Below are positions 35,149 through 44,390 of a DNA stretch of 57,425 nucleotides, in pieces (position 1 is the stretch's first letter; each line of letters opens with the position of its first letter). The translations under genes and the position numbers were made by a program. Source of the DNA: Fusobacteriaceae bacterium UBA2433 (GTDB taxonomy: Bacteria; Fusobacteriota; Fusobacteriia; Fusobacteriales; Fusobacteriaceae); NCBI GenBank assembly GCA_002342785.1, contig DDQV01000030.1, forward strand, positions 1 through 57,425. Direction: 5' to 3'. Under the pieces are notes generated by a model. The model saw nothing but the letters and a program-made list of their open reading frames with translations. It had not been told where the DNA came from and made no database searches.

Positions 35149-36669
35149 ATGAGCGTGTCAACAATTAAAACCAAAAAAAAAGTTAGTTTCATTGACAAAT
35201 TTTTGAATATCATTGAAAAAGGTGGTAATGCATTACCACATCCAGCAACATTATTTGGAATATTAGCACTTATGATGGTTCTTATATCTGGGATAGGAAC
35301 AGCATTAGGTTGGTCGGTTGAATTTGAAGGAATCAATAGAAAAACAATGCAAATGGAAAATATGATTATTCAGACTAAGTCTTTGATGAATGCAGAAGGA
35401 ATTAATTATATTTTTACACACATGGTAAGAAACTTTACTGGATTTGCACCACTTGGAACTGTTCTTGTAGCAATCATTGGTATTGGTATATGTGAAAGAT
35501 CTGGGCTAATGGCAATATTACTAAAGAAAACAGCACTTTCTACTCCAAAAAAATTAGTTACTGTAATGGTAGTATTCTTAGGAATTATGTCAAATGTTGC
35601 ATCTGATGCTGGTTATGTTGTATTACCGCCGCTGGCAGCATTAATTTTTTTATCATTTGGTAGACACCCATTAGCAGGATTAGCAGCAGCATTTGCCGGT
35701 GTATCAGGAGGATTCTCTGCTAACCTCTTAATTGGGACAATCGATCCATTATTAGGTGGTATATCTACAGAAGCAGCTAGACTTTTAGATGGAGTTTATG
35801 AAGTTGCACCCACTGCAAACTACTTTTTTATGTTTGTTTCTACATTTGTTATTGCTATTATTGGTTGGTTTGTTACAGAAAAAATAGTTGAACCTAGATT
35901 AGGAAAATATGAAGGGGATGACACACTAATATTTGATGAGGTTACAACTTCAGAAAAGAAAGGATTAAGATCTGCTGGAATAGCAACGATTGTTTTAATT
36001 TTATGTTTAATACCTTTATATTTTGTATTAGGTAAAAACTTTTTAGGAAAAGGATTAGTTCCAATCATAGTATTATTTTTTGCAATTCCCGGATTAGCTT
36101 ATGGGATGTCTATAGGAATTATAAAATCAGATAAAGATATCATGGAAATGATCAGCAAATCTATGGCAACTATGTCAGGATACTTAGTTTTAGTTTTCTT
36201 TGCAGCACAATTTATTGCATATTTTAACTACTCTAATTTAGGAACTATATTAGCAGTAAAAGGAGCAACTTTATTAGAAGCTACAGGAATGACTGGTATA
36301 CCATTAATTATTGGATTTATTTTAGTAGTGGGTATATTAAATTTATTTATGGGATCTGCTTCTGCTAAATGGGCAATCTTAGCACCAGTATTTATACCAA
36401 TGTTAATGAGAGTAGGTTATACTCCTGAATTTACACAATTAGCATACAGAATTGGAGATTCAACTACAAATATAATTTCTCCATTAATGAGTTATTTTGC
36501 AATGATTATCGTGTTCATGCAAAAATATGATAAAAAAGGATCTATGGGAACATTAATATCTATCATGTTACCATTCTCAATGGCGTTTTTAGTTGGTTGG
36601 TCAATTTTATTAATAATTTGGATGATGGCTGGATTACCTATTGGACCTGGAATCGGAATTTATATGTAA
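35149..36669 (+). CDS. AbgT-family transporter
   Basis: Multi-pass inner-membrane protein of 506 residues. E. coli AbgT takes up p-aminobenzoyl-glutamate; other members export sulfonamides. Typical segments: the N-terminal IEKGGNALPHPATLFGILALMM, MSNVASDAGYVVLPPLAALIF, FAGVSGGFSANLLIGTIDPLL, and near the C-terminus MGSASAKWAILAPVFIPML and RIGDSTTNIISPLMSYF. ATG 35149 has GAGGAGG five bases upstream. Single-gene transcript with its own promoter and a shared terminator. The actual substrate is unknown. Confidence 0.94.
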   Translation: MSVSTIKTKKKVSFIDKFLNIIEKGGNALPHPATLFGILALMMVLISGIGTALGWSVEFEGINRKTMQMENMIIQTKSLMNAEGINYIFTHMVRNFTGFAPLGTVLVAIIGIGICERSGLMAILLKKTALSTPKKLVTVMVVFLGIMSNVASDAGYVVLPPLAALIFLSFGRHPLAGLAAAFAGVSGGFSANLLIGTIDPLLGGISTEAARLLDGVYEVAPTANYFFMFVSTFVIAIIGWFVTEKIVEPRLGKYEGDDTLIFDEVTTSEKKGLRSAGIATIVLILCLIPLYFVLGKNFLGKGLVPIIVLFFAIPGLAYGMSIGIIKSDKDIMEMISKSMATMSGYLVLVFFAAQFIAYFNYSNLGTILAVKGATLLEATGMTGIPLIIGFILVVGILNLFMGSASAKWAILAPVFIPMLMRVGYTPEFTQLAYRIGDSTTNIISPLMSYFAMIIVFMQKYDKKGSMGTLISIMLPFSMAFLVGWSILLIIWMMAGLPIGPGIGIYM

Positions 36670-36682
36670 TTAATAATCAAAT

Positions 36683-36716
36683 AAAAAAGACGAGAAATTA
36701 TTCTCGTCTTTTTTAC
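36683..36716. terminator. Bidirectional terminator between the abgT-type gene and pepF
   Basis: Perfect 14-bp stem AAAAAAGACGAGAA (36683-36696) / TTCTCGTCTTTTTT (36701-36714), with A- and T-runs on both sides, between convergent genes. Confidence 0.93.
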
Positions 36717-36752
36717 TAAAATTTAAACTAAAAATATAACCATTATTTTATT

Positions 36753-38726
36753 TTACTTTAATTTATTTATCTCTTCTTCTAATTGATCTAAAAGTTTATC
36801 TAAATCCTTAGTGATAGCTTCTATAGTTTCTTTTTTTGAAAGATCCACTCCAGCTTTCTTCAATTGATTCATGGGATTATCATTTCCTCCTGATTTTAAT
36901 AGTACAAGATATTTTTCTCGTGCCTTTTCTCTCTCTTCTAAATCATAATTTTCATTAGTTATCTTGTCATAAAATACTGCCGATGAAGCAAAACAAGTAG
37001 CATATTGATATACATAATAAGGTGAATTGAAAAAATGTGGTATCCTAGCCCATAAGATGTCCATTATTTCATCTATTTCTGTTGAATCTCCATAATATTC
37101 TTTAAATAAATCTCTCATAATTCCACTTAAAACTTCTGGGGTTATAGGTTTTCCTTCTTCTACCAATCTATGTGCTTGAAGTTCATAGTCAGCTAAAAGA
37201 GATTGAAAATAAAATGTTCCAGTTATTCCTCTAATAGCTTGTTGTAACAAAGTAATTTTTTCCTTTGGATCTTTCGTATTTTTTAACATATAATCTAACA
37301 ATAATCTTTCATTAAATGTTGAAGCCACTTCTGCTACAAAGATTGTATAATCATGAGTAGAAAATGGTTGATTTTCACTTGAAAGGAGGGTATGCATTGT
37401 ATGGCCTAATTCATGAGCCAATGTAAACATATTATCTAAAGTTTTATTATAATTCATAAGCATATATGGATGAACTCCATAAACTCCTACAGAATAAGCT
37501 CCACTCCTTTTCCCCTTACTTTCGTAAACATCGATCCAACCATCACTTATAGCTTTTTCCATCTTACTACTATAATCTTTCCCCAAAAGAGATACTGAAT
37601 CATATACATATTGCTTTGCATCATCATATTCATATTCTTTTTTGAAATCAACCAACGGAATTGAACCATCATAGTTATGGTAATTTTCTAATCCTAATAT
37701 TTTTTTTCTAAGTCTTGCATATCTCTTTAATGGTTCACTATTTGTTTTAGCAACTTCTATTAAATTTTCATATACTGAAACTGGTATATCATTTTGTTCT
37801 AAAGCGGCTTCTAAAGTAGAATTATAATTTCTTGTTTGAGCAACTGCAAAATCTCTTTGTAATGAACTTCTATAAATAGCACCATAAGTATTTTTATAAT
37901 CCTCAAAAGTTTTATAGTGAGCATAAAAAGCTTTTTTTCTTTCCTCTTGATCCATATTAGTTGCCATTACTTTACTATAGTTACCATAAGTCATAGGAAT
38001 TTTTGTTTTATCTTTAAATTCTACTTCCCCAAAATTAATGTCAGTAGTAGATAACTCTGAATATACACTTTTAGGAGTCCCTTGATATTGACCATAGTAT
38101 GAAATTAATTTTTCTGATTTTGCATCTAATATATGTTCTTGTAACCTATAAAGCTCCATCAAATTAAATTCATAAGGTTTTAAGTTTTCATTTTTTTCTA
38201 TCCAATTAATCATAGTTTCTTTTGGTATAGTTAATATTTCTGGTGTCACCCAAGCTGTTGAAGTATTATGTTTACCAAATAATGTTATAATCCGTTGTAA
38301 ATTTTCTACGGCTTTTTGATCTGTACCATCTAAATCTTTTTTCATATTTGGATATAAATAAACCTTATAAGATAAAATATCAACTTCTTCTTGTAATTTT
38401 AAAAATTTAAAAAGAGTTTTTGGATCTCTAGATATATTTCCTTTATATTCACTTATTTTACCCATCATTTCATCTATTTTAAGAAAATCTTTTTCCCATA
38501 GGGACCAATCACTGTATATATCATTTAAATTCCACGTATATTTATTTTCCATTTTTTCCCCTTCCTCCTTAAATTCTTTTTTTTCTTTATCTACTTTAAT
38601 TTTTTTCTTTTCTACATTTTTAAAAATTATCTTTTTTTCTTTTTTTATATAATTTTGATTTATATAAAGATGAGATGCTATGACTAATGCCAAAATTCCA
38701 GTTAATATTAAAATTCTTTTTTTCAT
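36753..38726 (-). CDS. pepF: M3-family oligoendopeptidase F with an N-terminal membrane/signal segment
   Basis: Zinc metallopeptidase that cuts oligopeptides. The HEXXH site is HELGH at 438-442. 657 residues, about 58 longer than usual: residues 1-58 are a signal-anchor-like helix (about 5-22) plus a Lys/Glu-rich linker. The typical PepF start, MENKYTWNLNDIY, begins at Met59 (ATG 38552), which has its own AAGGAGG (38564-38570) eleven bases upstream. The long form starts at ATG 38726 behind AGGAGGG. So an exported or membrane-tethered form and a cytoplasmic form may both be made. Promoter at 38828-38856. Confidence 0.93.
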   Translation of the reverse strand: MKKRILILTGILALVIASHLYINQNYIKKEKKIIFKNVEKKKIKVDKEKKEFKEEGEKMENKYTWNLNDIYSDWSLWEKDFLKIDEMMGKISEYKGNISRDPKTLFKFLKLQEEVDILSYKVYLYPNMKKDLDGTDQKAVENLQRIITLFGKHNTSTAWVTPEILTIPKETMINWIEKNENLKPYEFNLMELYRLQEHILDAKSEKLISYYGQYQGTPKSVYSELSTTDINFGEVEFKDKTKIPMTYGNYSKVMATNMDQEERKKAFYAHYKTFEDYKNTYGAIYRSSLQRDFAVAQTRNYNSTLEAALEQNDIPVSVYENLIEVAKTNSEPLKRYARLRKKILGLENYHNYDGSIPLVDFKKEYEYDDAKQYVYDSVSLLGKDYSSKMEKAISDGWIDVYESKGKRSGAYSVGVYGVHPYMLMNYNKTLDNMFTLAHELGHTMHTLLSSENQPFSTHDYTIFVAEVASTFNERLLLDYMLKNTKDPKEKITLLQQAIRGITGTFYFQSLLADYELQAHRLVEEGKPITPEVLSGIMRDLFKEYYGDSTEIDEIMDILWARIPHFFNSPYYVYQYATCFASSAVFYDKITNENYDLEEREKAREKYLVLLKSGGNDNPMNQLKKAGVDLSKKETIEAITKDLDKLLDQLEEEINKLK

Positions 38727-38827
38727 ATACTTTACCCTCCTAGTCTTTCTCTTTTTCCAAATTAAAAATGTCTAAAAATTTTCAATATTAAATTTTAATT
38801 TTTTTATATTTGATTTATCTTATTAAT

Positions 38828-38856
38828 AGTATATCTTTAATTTTAAGCTTATTCAA
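38828..38856 (-). promoter_or_regulatory. Promoter of pepF
   Basis: -35 TTGAAT (38856-38851), 17-bp spacer, -10 TATACT (38833-38828), giving a leader of about 95 bases. Confidence 0.6.
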
Positions 38857-38923
38857 CAGATTTTATTTATTTTAAATTTGTAATGTATTCTTTAATGCAA
38901 TTCAAAACATTTTGGTCTAATTA

Positions 38924-38952
38924 TTTACAAGATTTTAATAAAAGTATATAAT
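38924..38952 (+). promoter_or_regulatory. Promoter of the YitT-family gene
   Basis: -35 TTTACA (38924-38929), 17-bp spacer, -10 TATAAT (38947-38952), 45 bases before the start codon. Confidence 0.75.
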
Positions 38953-38996
38953 ACACTGTTAATACTAAAATAATTATATACAAGGAGAATAAATTA

Positions 38997-39635
38997 ATGT
39001 CAAAACAAAAAAAATATTTAATAGAATTTTTATTTATTAATCTAGGATTTTTTATGGCCGCAATGGGGATCACTAATTTTTTAGGCCCTGCAAAATTTAC
39101 TGCTGGGGGATTCACAGGACTATCAATTTTGATAAATATACTTTTTTCAAATTTTTCTATAGGTCAAGCTATGTTACTACTTAATATCCCAGTATTTATT
39201 TTAGGGGCCATCATTATAGGAAAAAAATATGCTTTCACCACTTTATATGCTCTTATACTTTTCCCTTTTTATGAATGGTTTACTCATAATTTCTTAAGAT
39301 TAGTTCATCCTGTTACCAATAATTTAGCATTTAAACTTATTGCTATCATTGGAGGATCTACTTTTATAGGTATTGGAATCGGACTAACTGTGGCCTTTGG
39401 TAGTAATACTGGTGGAACTGTTATCGTAGCTCAAATTTTTCATAAACTTTTTAATTTCCCTGTGGGAAATGTAATGATGATAGCAGACTCTATTGTTATC
39501 TTAATATCTGCTTATTTTTTAGGATTTCATACAGCTATTTACGCTATAATCTGTTCATTATTAATTGGAAAAATCGTTAATTTTACTATTGCCAAGTCTA
39601 CACAATTACAAAAAAAATTATTTTCTATCAATTAA
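38997..39635 (+). CDS. YitT-family membrane protein
   Basis: 212 residues with five or six membrane segments of the YitT/DUF161 type: LGFFMAAMGITNFLGPAKFTAGGFTGLSILIN, then the second repeat with GGSTFIGIGIGLTVAFGSNTGGTVIVAQIF. The soluble C-terminal DUF2179 domain of longer YitT proteins is missing. The function is not established. ATG 38997 follows AAGGAG at about ten bases. Confidence 0.88.
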   Translation: MSKQKKYLIEFLFINLGFFMAAMGITNFLGPAKFTAGGFTGLSILINILFSNFSIGQAMLLLNIPVFILGAIIIGKKYAFTTLYALILFPFYEWFTHNFLRLVHPVTNNLAFKLIAIIGGSTFIGIGIGLTVAFGSNTGGTVIVAQIFHKLFNFPVGNVMMIADSIVILISAYFLGFHTAIYAIICSLLIGKIVNFTIAKSTQLQKKLFSIN

Positions 39636-39666
39636 AAAAAGATTTTCCATAAAAAAATTTAATTCA

Positions 39667-39695
39667 TTGACATTTATAAAAAAATAGAGTATAAT
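39667..39695 (+). promoter_or_regulatory. Consensus promoter of the FlK-like thioesterase gene
   Basis: Perfect TTGACA (39667-39672), 17-bp spacer, perfect TATAAT (39690-39695), 31 bases before the start codon. The strongest promoter by eye in the window. Confidence 0.9.
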
Positions 39696-39726
39696 TTCGA
39701 AAGTTTAAAATTGAGGAGGTAATACA

Positions 39727-40107
39727 ATGTTAAAAAAAGATTTGTCTTATAAACTAGAAAAAATTATAAGTTCGTCAGAAACTGCTATTAAAATGGAATC
39801 TGGTGGATTAGATGTTTTTTCTACTCCAAATTTGATTGCTTTTATGGAAAAAACTGCATTTCTTAGTGTTGAAAAATATCTAGATGAAGAAAACACAACA
39901 GTAGGTATTTCTATAAATGCTAAACATCTAAAAGCTAACTTAGTAGGAGATGAATTAAGTTGTATCGCTACATTAACTGAGATCGATGGAAAAAAACTTT
40001 CTTTCGAAATTGTTGTAATTCATAAAGAAACTATAGTAGGAAGTTGTTTCCATGACAGATTTATTGTCAATAAGGAAAAATTTATAAATAAATTAATTAA
40101 AAGATAG
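39727..40107 (+). CDS. FlK-like hot-dog thioesterase
   Basis: 126 residues resembling the fluoroacetyl-CoA thioesterase FlK fold. Positions equivalent to its catalytic residues are visible: STPNLIAFMEKTA (hydroxyl residue and Glu) and ISINAKHLKAN (His). The family includes many acyl-CoA thioesterases that never meet fluoroacetate, so the natural substrate is open. ATG 39727 has GAGGAGG upstream. Strong promoter; an intrinsic terminator overlaps its stop codon, ahead of the permease gene. Confidence 0.85.
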   Translation: MLKKDLSYKLEKIISSSETAIKMESGGLDVFSTPNLIAFMEKTAFLSVEKYLDEENTTVGISINAKHLKANLVGDELSCIATLTEIDGKKLSFEIVVIHKETIVGSCFHDRFIVNKEKFINKLIKR

Positions 40108-40128
40108 ATTTTACTATCTTTTTTTTTG
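40099..40128 (+). terminator. Terminator overlapping the thioesterase stop codon
   Basis: Stem AAGATAG/CTATCTT with a six-base loop and a run of nine T. The TAG stop is part of the stem. No separate promoter is clear for the permease behind it, so partial readthrough is likely. Confidence 0.7.
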
Positions 40129-40155
40129 AAAAAAATTAGGAGGATTGAGAAAAAA

Positions 40156-41379
40156 ATGCATAAGATTAATGGAAAAACAAAATATTTATTAGGATTACAA
40201 CATGTACTCGCAATGTTTGGAGCAACAGTATTGGTACCATTCTTAACAGGAATGAACCCATCTATTGCACTATTATCAGCAGGAGTAGGAACGTTACTCT
40301 TTCATTTATGTACAAAAAAAATAGTCCCAGTATTTTTAGGTTCATCATTTGCTTTCATAGGTGCTATCTCGTTAGTTCTTAAATCTGAAGGAATAGGAGC
40401 AGTAAAAGGTGGAGTAATGGGAGCAGGTGTCATATACATAATAATGTCTCTTATCATCCAAAAGTTTGGAGTAGAAACAGTAAAATCATTTTTTCCACCA
40501 ATAGTAACAGGACCAATTATCATGGTAATTGGATTAAGATTAAGTCCCGTGGCTCTTGGAATGATAGGATATGCCGATGGTAAATTTGATCTTGTAAGTT
40601 TACTTATTGCTCTTGTGGTAATAATTACAATGATTGTAATTTCAGTATTAGAAAAATCTTTCTTTAGATTAGTACCAATTCTAATTTCAGTAATATTGGG
40701 ATACATTATCTCAATCCCAGCAGGATTAATAAATTTTGAAACAATATCAGCTGCATCATGGTTAGGTTTTTCACCTGAAGCAATGGAACATCTTACTACT
40801 ATACCTAAATTTTCTATAACAGGAATACTAGCTATTGCACCAATCGCAATGGTAGTATTTATAGAACATATTGGAGATATAACTACAAACGGAGCTGTAG
40901 TAGGTAAAGACTTCTTTAAAAATCCCGGAATTCACAGAACAATGCTTGGTGATGGAGTTGCTACTCTGTTTGCAGGATTAATTGGTGGACCTGCAAATAC
41001 TACTTATGGTGAAAATACTGGTGTCCTAGCAGTTACTAAAGTATATGACCCTGCAGTACTTAGAATTGCAGCAGTCTATGCAATTGCATTAAGTGTAGTA
41101 GGTAAATTTGGAGCGATTCTTCAAACAATTCCACTACCAGTAATGGGTGGAATATCAGTAATCCTATTTGGAATGATAGCATCTGTAGGAGTAAGAACTC
41201 TAATAGAAGCAAAATTAGATTTCGGACACTCAAGAAATCTATTAATAGCATCTTTAATATTCGTATTAGGAATTGCGATTGATAACGTAATAGTATGGAA
41301 AACAGTGTCCCTTTCAGGTCTTGCTATTGCAGCTCTTATAGGAGTAATTTTAAATAAAGTTTTACCTAAAAATTTATAA
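40156..41379 (+). CDS. Uracil/xanthine permease, UraA-like
   Basis: NCS2 nucleobase-proton symporter in the inner membrane. About 407 residues and twelve to fourteen membrane segments. The N-terminal QHVLAMFGATVLVPFL is the UraA-type signature; later come FFPPIVTGPIIMVIGL, FIEHIGDITTNGAVVGKDF and GGPANTTYGENTGVLAVT. Start ATG 40156 is 12 bases from AGGAGG, a long but usable spacing; a TTG ten codons earlier lies inside the preceding terminator. Uracil is the likeliest substrate on sequence likeness. Confidence 0.9.
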   Translation: MHKINGKTKYLLGLQHVLAMFGATVLVPFLTGMNPSIALLSAGVGTLLFHLCTKKIVPVFLGSSFAFIGAISLVLKSEGIGAVKGGVMGAGVIYIIMSLIIQKFGVETVKSFFPPIVTGPIIMVIGLRLSPVALGMIGYADGKFDLVSLLIALVVIITMIVISVLEKSFFRLVPILISVILGYIISIPAGLINFETISAASWLGFSPEAMEHLTTIPKFSITGILAIAPIAMVVFIEHIGDITTNGAVVGKDFFKNPGIHRTMLGDGVATLFAGLIGGPANTTYGENTGVLAVTKVYDPAVLRIAAVYAIALSVVGKFGAILQTIPLPVMGGISVILFGMIASVGVRTLIEAKLDFGHSRNLLIASLIFVLGIAIDNVIVWKTVSLSGLAIAALIGVILNKVLPKNL

Positions 41380-41406
41380 TAAAAATAAATAATTCAATAT
41401 CACTTC

Positions 41407-41440
41407 AGACTGTAAACAATTAAGTTTACAGTCTTTTTTA
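41407..41440 (+). terminator. Terminator after the uracil permease gene
   Basis: Perfect 11-bp stem AGACTGTAAAC (41407-41417) / GTTTACAGTCT (41424-41434), loop AATTAA, then six T. Confidence 0.93.
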
Positions 41441-41589
41441 TTCTTTGTTTTATCATAAACTTAAATTCTATAAAAAATTATAATATTTTTATTATTTCTC
41501 TAATAGAAATTTTTTTGTAATAAAATAACTCCTATAAAATATAGAAGTCATCTTTTTTTATTATAAATTTTTATTCAACATTAAATTCT

Positions 41590-42876
41590 TTATACCATTA
41601 AACTTAACAATGAAAGTCCACCTATTCCCCATAAAACAGGAGAAACTTTATTATATTCTCCTGTCCCTACATGAACTACTATAAATGATAAGAATCCAAA
41701 ACTTAGCCCTGTACTAATACTATATGTAAGAGGCATCATAATAACTGTTGCAAATACAGGTAAAGCTGTTTTAAAATCATGAAGATTTAATTCTTTTAAA
41801 TTCTTAAACATATATATCCCAACAATAATTAGAGCAGGCGCTGTTGCATAAGCTGGTACAATTCCTACAATTGGTGTGAATAGTAATGAAAGTAAAAATA
41901 ATCCTCCAATAACAACTGAGGCTAATCCTGTTCTAGCACCTGCTGCTATCCCTGCTGTAGTTTCTGACAATGTGGTAACTGTACTAGATCCTAATAATGA
42001 CCCTATTATTGTAGAGGCTACATCGGTATGAATCATCCTACCTAAAGATAATATATTTCCATCTTCATCTTCCATTCCCATCTCTTTTGCACAAGCTATA
42101 AGAGTTCCTAGTGAATCAAACAAATCTACAAACATAAATGAAAATATAGGTCCTATTAATGCAAATTGAAGAGCTCCTATTATATCTAACTTAAATGCAA
42201 TTGGTCTTATTGAAGGTGGCATAGACATTATTTGTGTAGGAAGTTCAACTACTCCGATTATCATACCTAAAATAGTAGTTATGATCATACCAATTAACAT
42301 TCCGCCTTTTATATTTCTAAGTTCTAATAGAGCAGATATTATTATTCCAATTACTCCTAAAATAACTGTAGGAGTAAATTTCCCAAGAGAAACAAAAGTT
42401 GCCGGATTAGCTACAATAAGTCCCATACTTTTTAAACCTATAAAAGCTATAAAAAGGCCAATTCCAGCTGTAGAAGCTATCTTTAATTCTACAGGAATTG
42501 CTTGAGCTATTCTTTCTCTTATTCCACCAATTGACATAATCAAAAAAAACAATCCAGATATAAAAACAACTCCCAATGCAGTTTCCCAAGGAATCCCCTT
42601 ACCTATAACTAATGTATAAGTAAAAAATGCATTTAACCCCATTCCAGGTGCTAACCCTAGTGGTGCATTTGCCCAAAAGGCTGCTATCAAACTACCAATT
42701 GCAGCACTTAGACATGTAATAGTTATAAGAGCCCCTTTGTCCATACCTGTATCTGCCATTATAGATGGATTTACAAATATAATATATGACATGGTCATAA
42801 ATGTAGTAAGTCCTCCTATAACCTCTTGTCTTACCGAAGTTTCTCTTTCGGTTAATTTAAACATTTTTTCTAACAT
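41590..42876 (-). CDS. AzgA/PbuG-type purine (guanine/hypoxanthine) permease
   Basis: Inner-membrane permease of 428 residues. Landmarks of the AzgA branch: GGLTTFMTMSYIIFVNPSIM, LGLAPGMGLNAFFTYTLV, FVDLFDSLGTLIACAKE and GSSTVTTLSETTAGIAAGARTG. ATG 42876 has GGAGG upstream. It is controlled by a purine riboswitch whose key nucleotide predicts guanine/hypoxanthine sensing, in line with the transporter's expected substrate. Confidence 0.93.
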   Translation of the reverse strand: MLEKMFKLTERETSVRQEVIGGLTTFMTMSYIIFVNPSIMADTGMDKGALITITCLSAAIGSLIAAFWANAPLGLAPGMGLNAFFTYTLVIGKGIPWETALGVVFISGLFFLIMSIGGIRERIAQAIPVELKIASTAGIGLFIAFIGLKSMGLIVANPATFVSLGKFTPTVILGVIGIIISALLELRNIKGGMLIGMIITTILGMIIGVVELPTQIMSMPPSIRPIAFKLDIIGALQFALIGPIFSFMFVDLFDSLGTLIACAKEMGMEDEDGNILSLGRMIHTDVASTIIGSLLGSSTVTTLSETTAGIAAGARTGLASVVIGGLFLLSLLFTPIVGIVPAYATAPALIIVGIYMFKNLKELNLHDFKTALPVFATVIMMPLTYSISTGLSFGFLSFIVVHVGTGEYNKVSPVLWGIGGLSLLSLMV

Positions 42877-42929
42877 CTTACTTCCTCCATCCTTAAAGTT
42901 TTAATAGATAAAATAAAATAATTTCAAAA

Positions 42930-42972
42930 TAAAAAGATCCTATTTTCCTTTGTCTCAGGAAAACAGGATCTA
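42930..42972 (-). terminator. Riboswitch terminator before the purine permease
   Basis: 14-bp stem AGATCCTGTTTTCC/GGAAAATAGGATCT (one G-U) on the minus strand, eight- to nine-base loop, followed by TTTTTATTTT. Confidence 0.9.
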
Positions 42973-43000
42973 TATATATCAAAATATAAACATCTATTTT

Positions 43001-43063
43001 CTTATAGTCAGCTGTTTAAGGTAGCCGGTAGAAACTTTTCGCCATATTCGAAATTTATATAAG
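43001..43063 (-). promoter_or_regulatory. Purine riboswitch, guanine class
   Basis: Minus-strand aptamer with P1 CTTATA (43063-43058) / TATAAG (43006-43001), the conserved ATATGGC and GTTTCTACC junction strands, and the 3' junction CTGACTA. The base that pairs with ligand is C (GACTA), the guanine/hypoxanthine version, not U as in adenine riboswitches. The terminator at 42930-42972 follows, so guanine should shut the permease off. Confidence 0.93.
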
Positions 43064-43077
43064 TTTTTATTTAAACG

Positions 43078-43106
43078 ATTATATCATCTTTTTCATAATA
43101 TTACAA
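43078..43106 (-). promoter_or_regulatory. Promoter of the purine riboswitch transcript
   Basis: -35 TTGTAA (43106-43101), 17-bp spacer, -10 TATAAT (43083-43078), about 15 bases from the aptamer. Confidence 0.7.
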
Positions 43107-43325
43107 AATTTTTCATATTAAACAATGCCATCTTTTTTTTATTTTTAGCTTTGTCGCTTAAAATTAAGCCTCATATCAATATTGGTATGTATTTCTTAAT
43201 ATCTTTTTAAAAAAAAAGATATATTTACCTTTTTTTTATAAAAATTCATTCATTATACTGATAAAATTAAACATTTCATCTAAAAAATTTAAAAAACTAT
43301 ATCTTTCAAATTTTTTTTATCTTTA

Positions 43326-43334
43326 TGGTATAAT
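43326..43334 (+). promoter_or_regulatory. Extended -10 promoter of galE
   Basis: TGGTATAAT at 43326-43334, 48 bases before the galE start; no clear -35. The stretch 43110-43320 holds no gene; an A/T inverted repeat (ATATCTTTTT/AAAAAGATAT near 43200-43223) is the only structure seen. Confidence 0.5.
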
Positions 43335-43381
43335 AATTTTGAAATAGATATAAAATATTGTCATCAGCAGGAGGTAAAATT

Positions 43382-44389
43382 ATGAAAATATTAGTAACTG
43401 GAGGAGCAGGCTATATTGGTTCCCACACAGTAATAGAATTATTAAAAGAAAAATACGAGGTAGTTATTGTGGATAATTTTTCCAATAGTAATCCAAAAGT
43501 ACTAGATAGAATAAAAGATATTTCTGGTAAAGATTTTAAATTTTATGAGATAGATCTATTAGATAAAGATAAATTAAACAAGGTCTTTATAGAAAATAAG
43601 ATCGATGCTGTAATTCATTTTGCTGGGTATAAAGCTGTAGGAGAATCTGTAGCCAAACCTATAGAATACTATCATAATAATCTAACAACTACTTTTGTTT
43701 TATGCGAAATAATGAAAAATCACAATGTTAAAAAAATTGTTTTTAGTTCTTCTGCAACTGTATATGGATTAAATAATGTATCTCCATTATTGGAAACTAT
43801 GCCTCTAAGTGCCACAAATCCATATGGTAATACAAAACTCATGATAGAACAGATTCTAAATGATCTATATATTTCTGATAATCAGTGGGGAATTGCTCTT
43901 TTAAGATACTTTAATCCCATTGGAGCTCATGAAAGTGGAAAAATTGGAGAAAACCCAAATGGTATTCCAAACAATTTAATGCCATATATTACCCAAGTAG
44001 CTGTTGGAAAAAGAGAAAAATTAAGTGTCTTCGGATCAGATTATGATACCCATGACGGAACTGGAGTTCGTGATTATATCCATGTTGTTGATCTAGCTAT
44101 TGGTCATATTAGAGCTTTAGAAAAATTTAAAAATAAAACTGGGATAGAAGCATATAATCTAGGAACTGGAAATGGAATAAGTGTTTTAGATTTAGTAAAT
44201 ACATTTATAAAAGTAAATAATATAAACATACCTTATGAACTAGTTGAAAAAAGAGCTGGAGATGTAGCTACTTGTTATGCTAATTCTGAAAAAGCTTTAA
44301 AAGAATTAAATTGGAAAACTAAAAAAACTTTAGAAGATATGTGTAAAGACTCATGGAAATGGCAATCCAATAATCCAAAAGGTTATTAG
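43382..44389 (+). CDS. galE: UDP-glucose 4-epimerase
   Basis: Interconverts UDP-glucose and UDP-galactose using bound NAD. Extended short-chain dehydrogenase: GGAGYIGSHT at the N-terminus, FSSSATVYG, the catalytic YxxxK in NPYGNTK, RYFNPIGAH and RDYIHVVDLA. 335 residues. ATG 43382 has AGGAGG seven bases upstream; the eight-codon upstream extension lacks support. The downstream phosphodiesterase begins one base after the stop, so the two are coupled. Confidence 0.97.
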   Translation: MKILVTGGAGYIGSHTVIELLKEKYEVVIVDNFSNSNPKVLDRIKDISGKDFKFYEIDLLDKDKLNKVFIENKIDAVIHFAGYKAVGESVAKPIEYYHNNLTTTFVLCEIMKNHNVKKIVFSSSATVYGLNNVSPLLETMPLSATNPYGNTKLMIEQILNDLYISDNQWGIALLRYFNPIGAHESGKIGENPNGIPNNLMPYITQVAVGKREKLSVFGSDYDTHDGTGVRDYIHVVDLAIGHIRALEKFKNKTGIEAYNLGTGNGISVLDLVNTFIKVNNINIPYELVEKRAGDVATCYANSEKALKELNWKTKKTLEDMCKDSWKWQSNNPKGY

Positions 44390-44390
44390 A

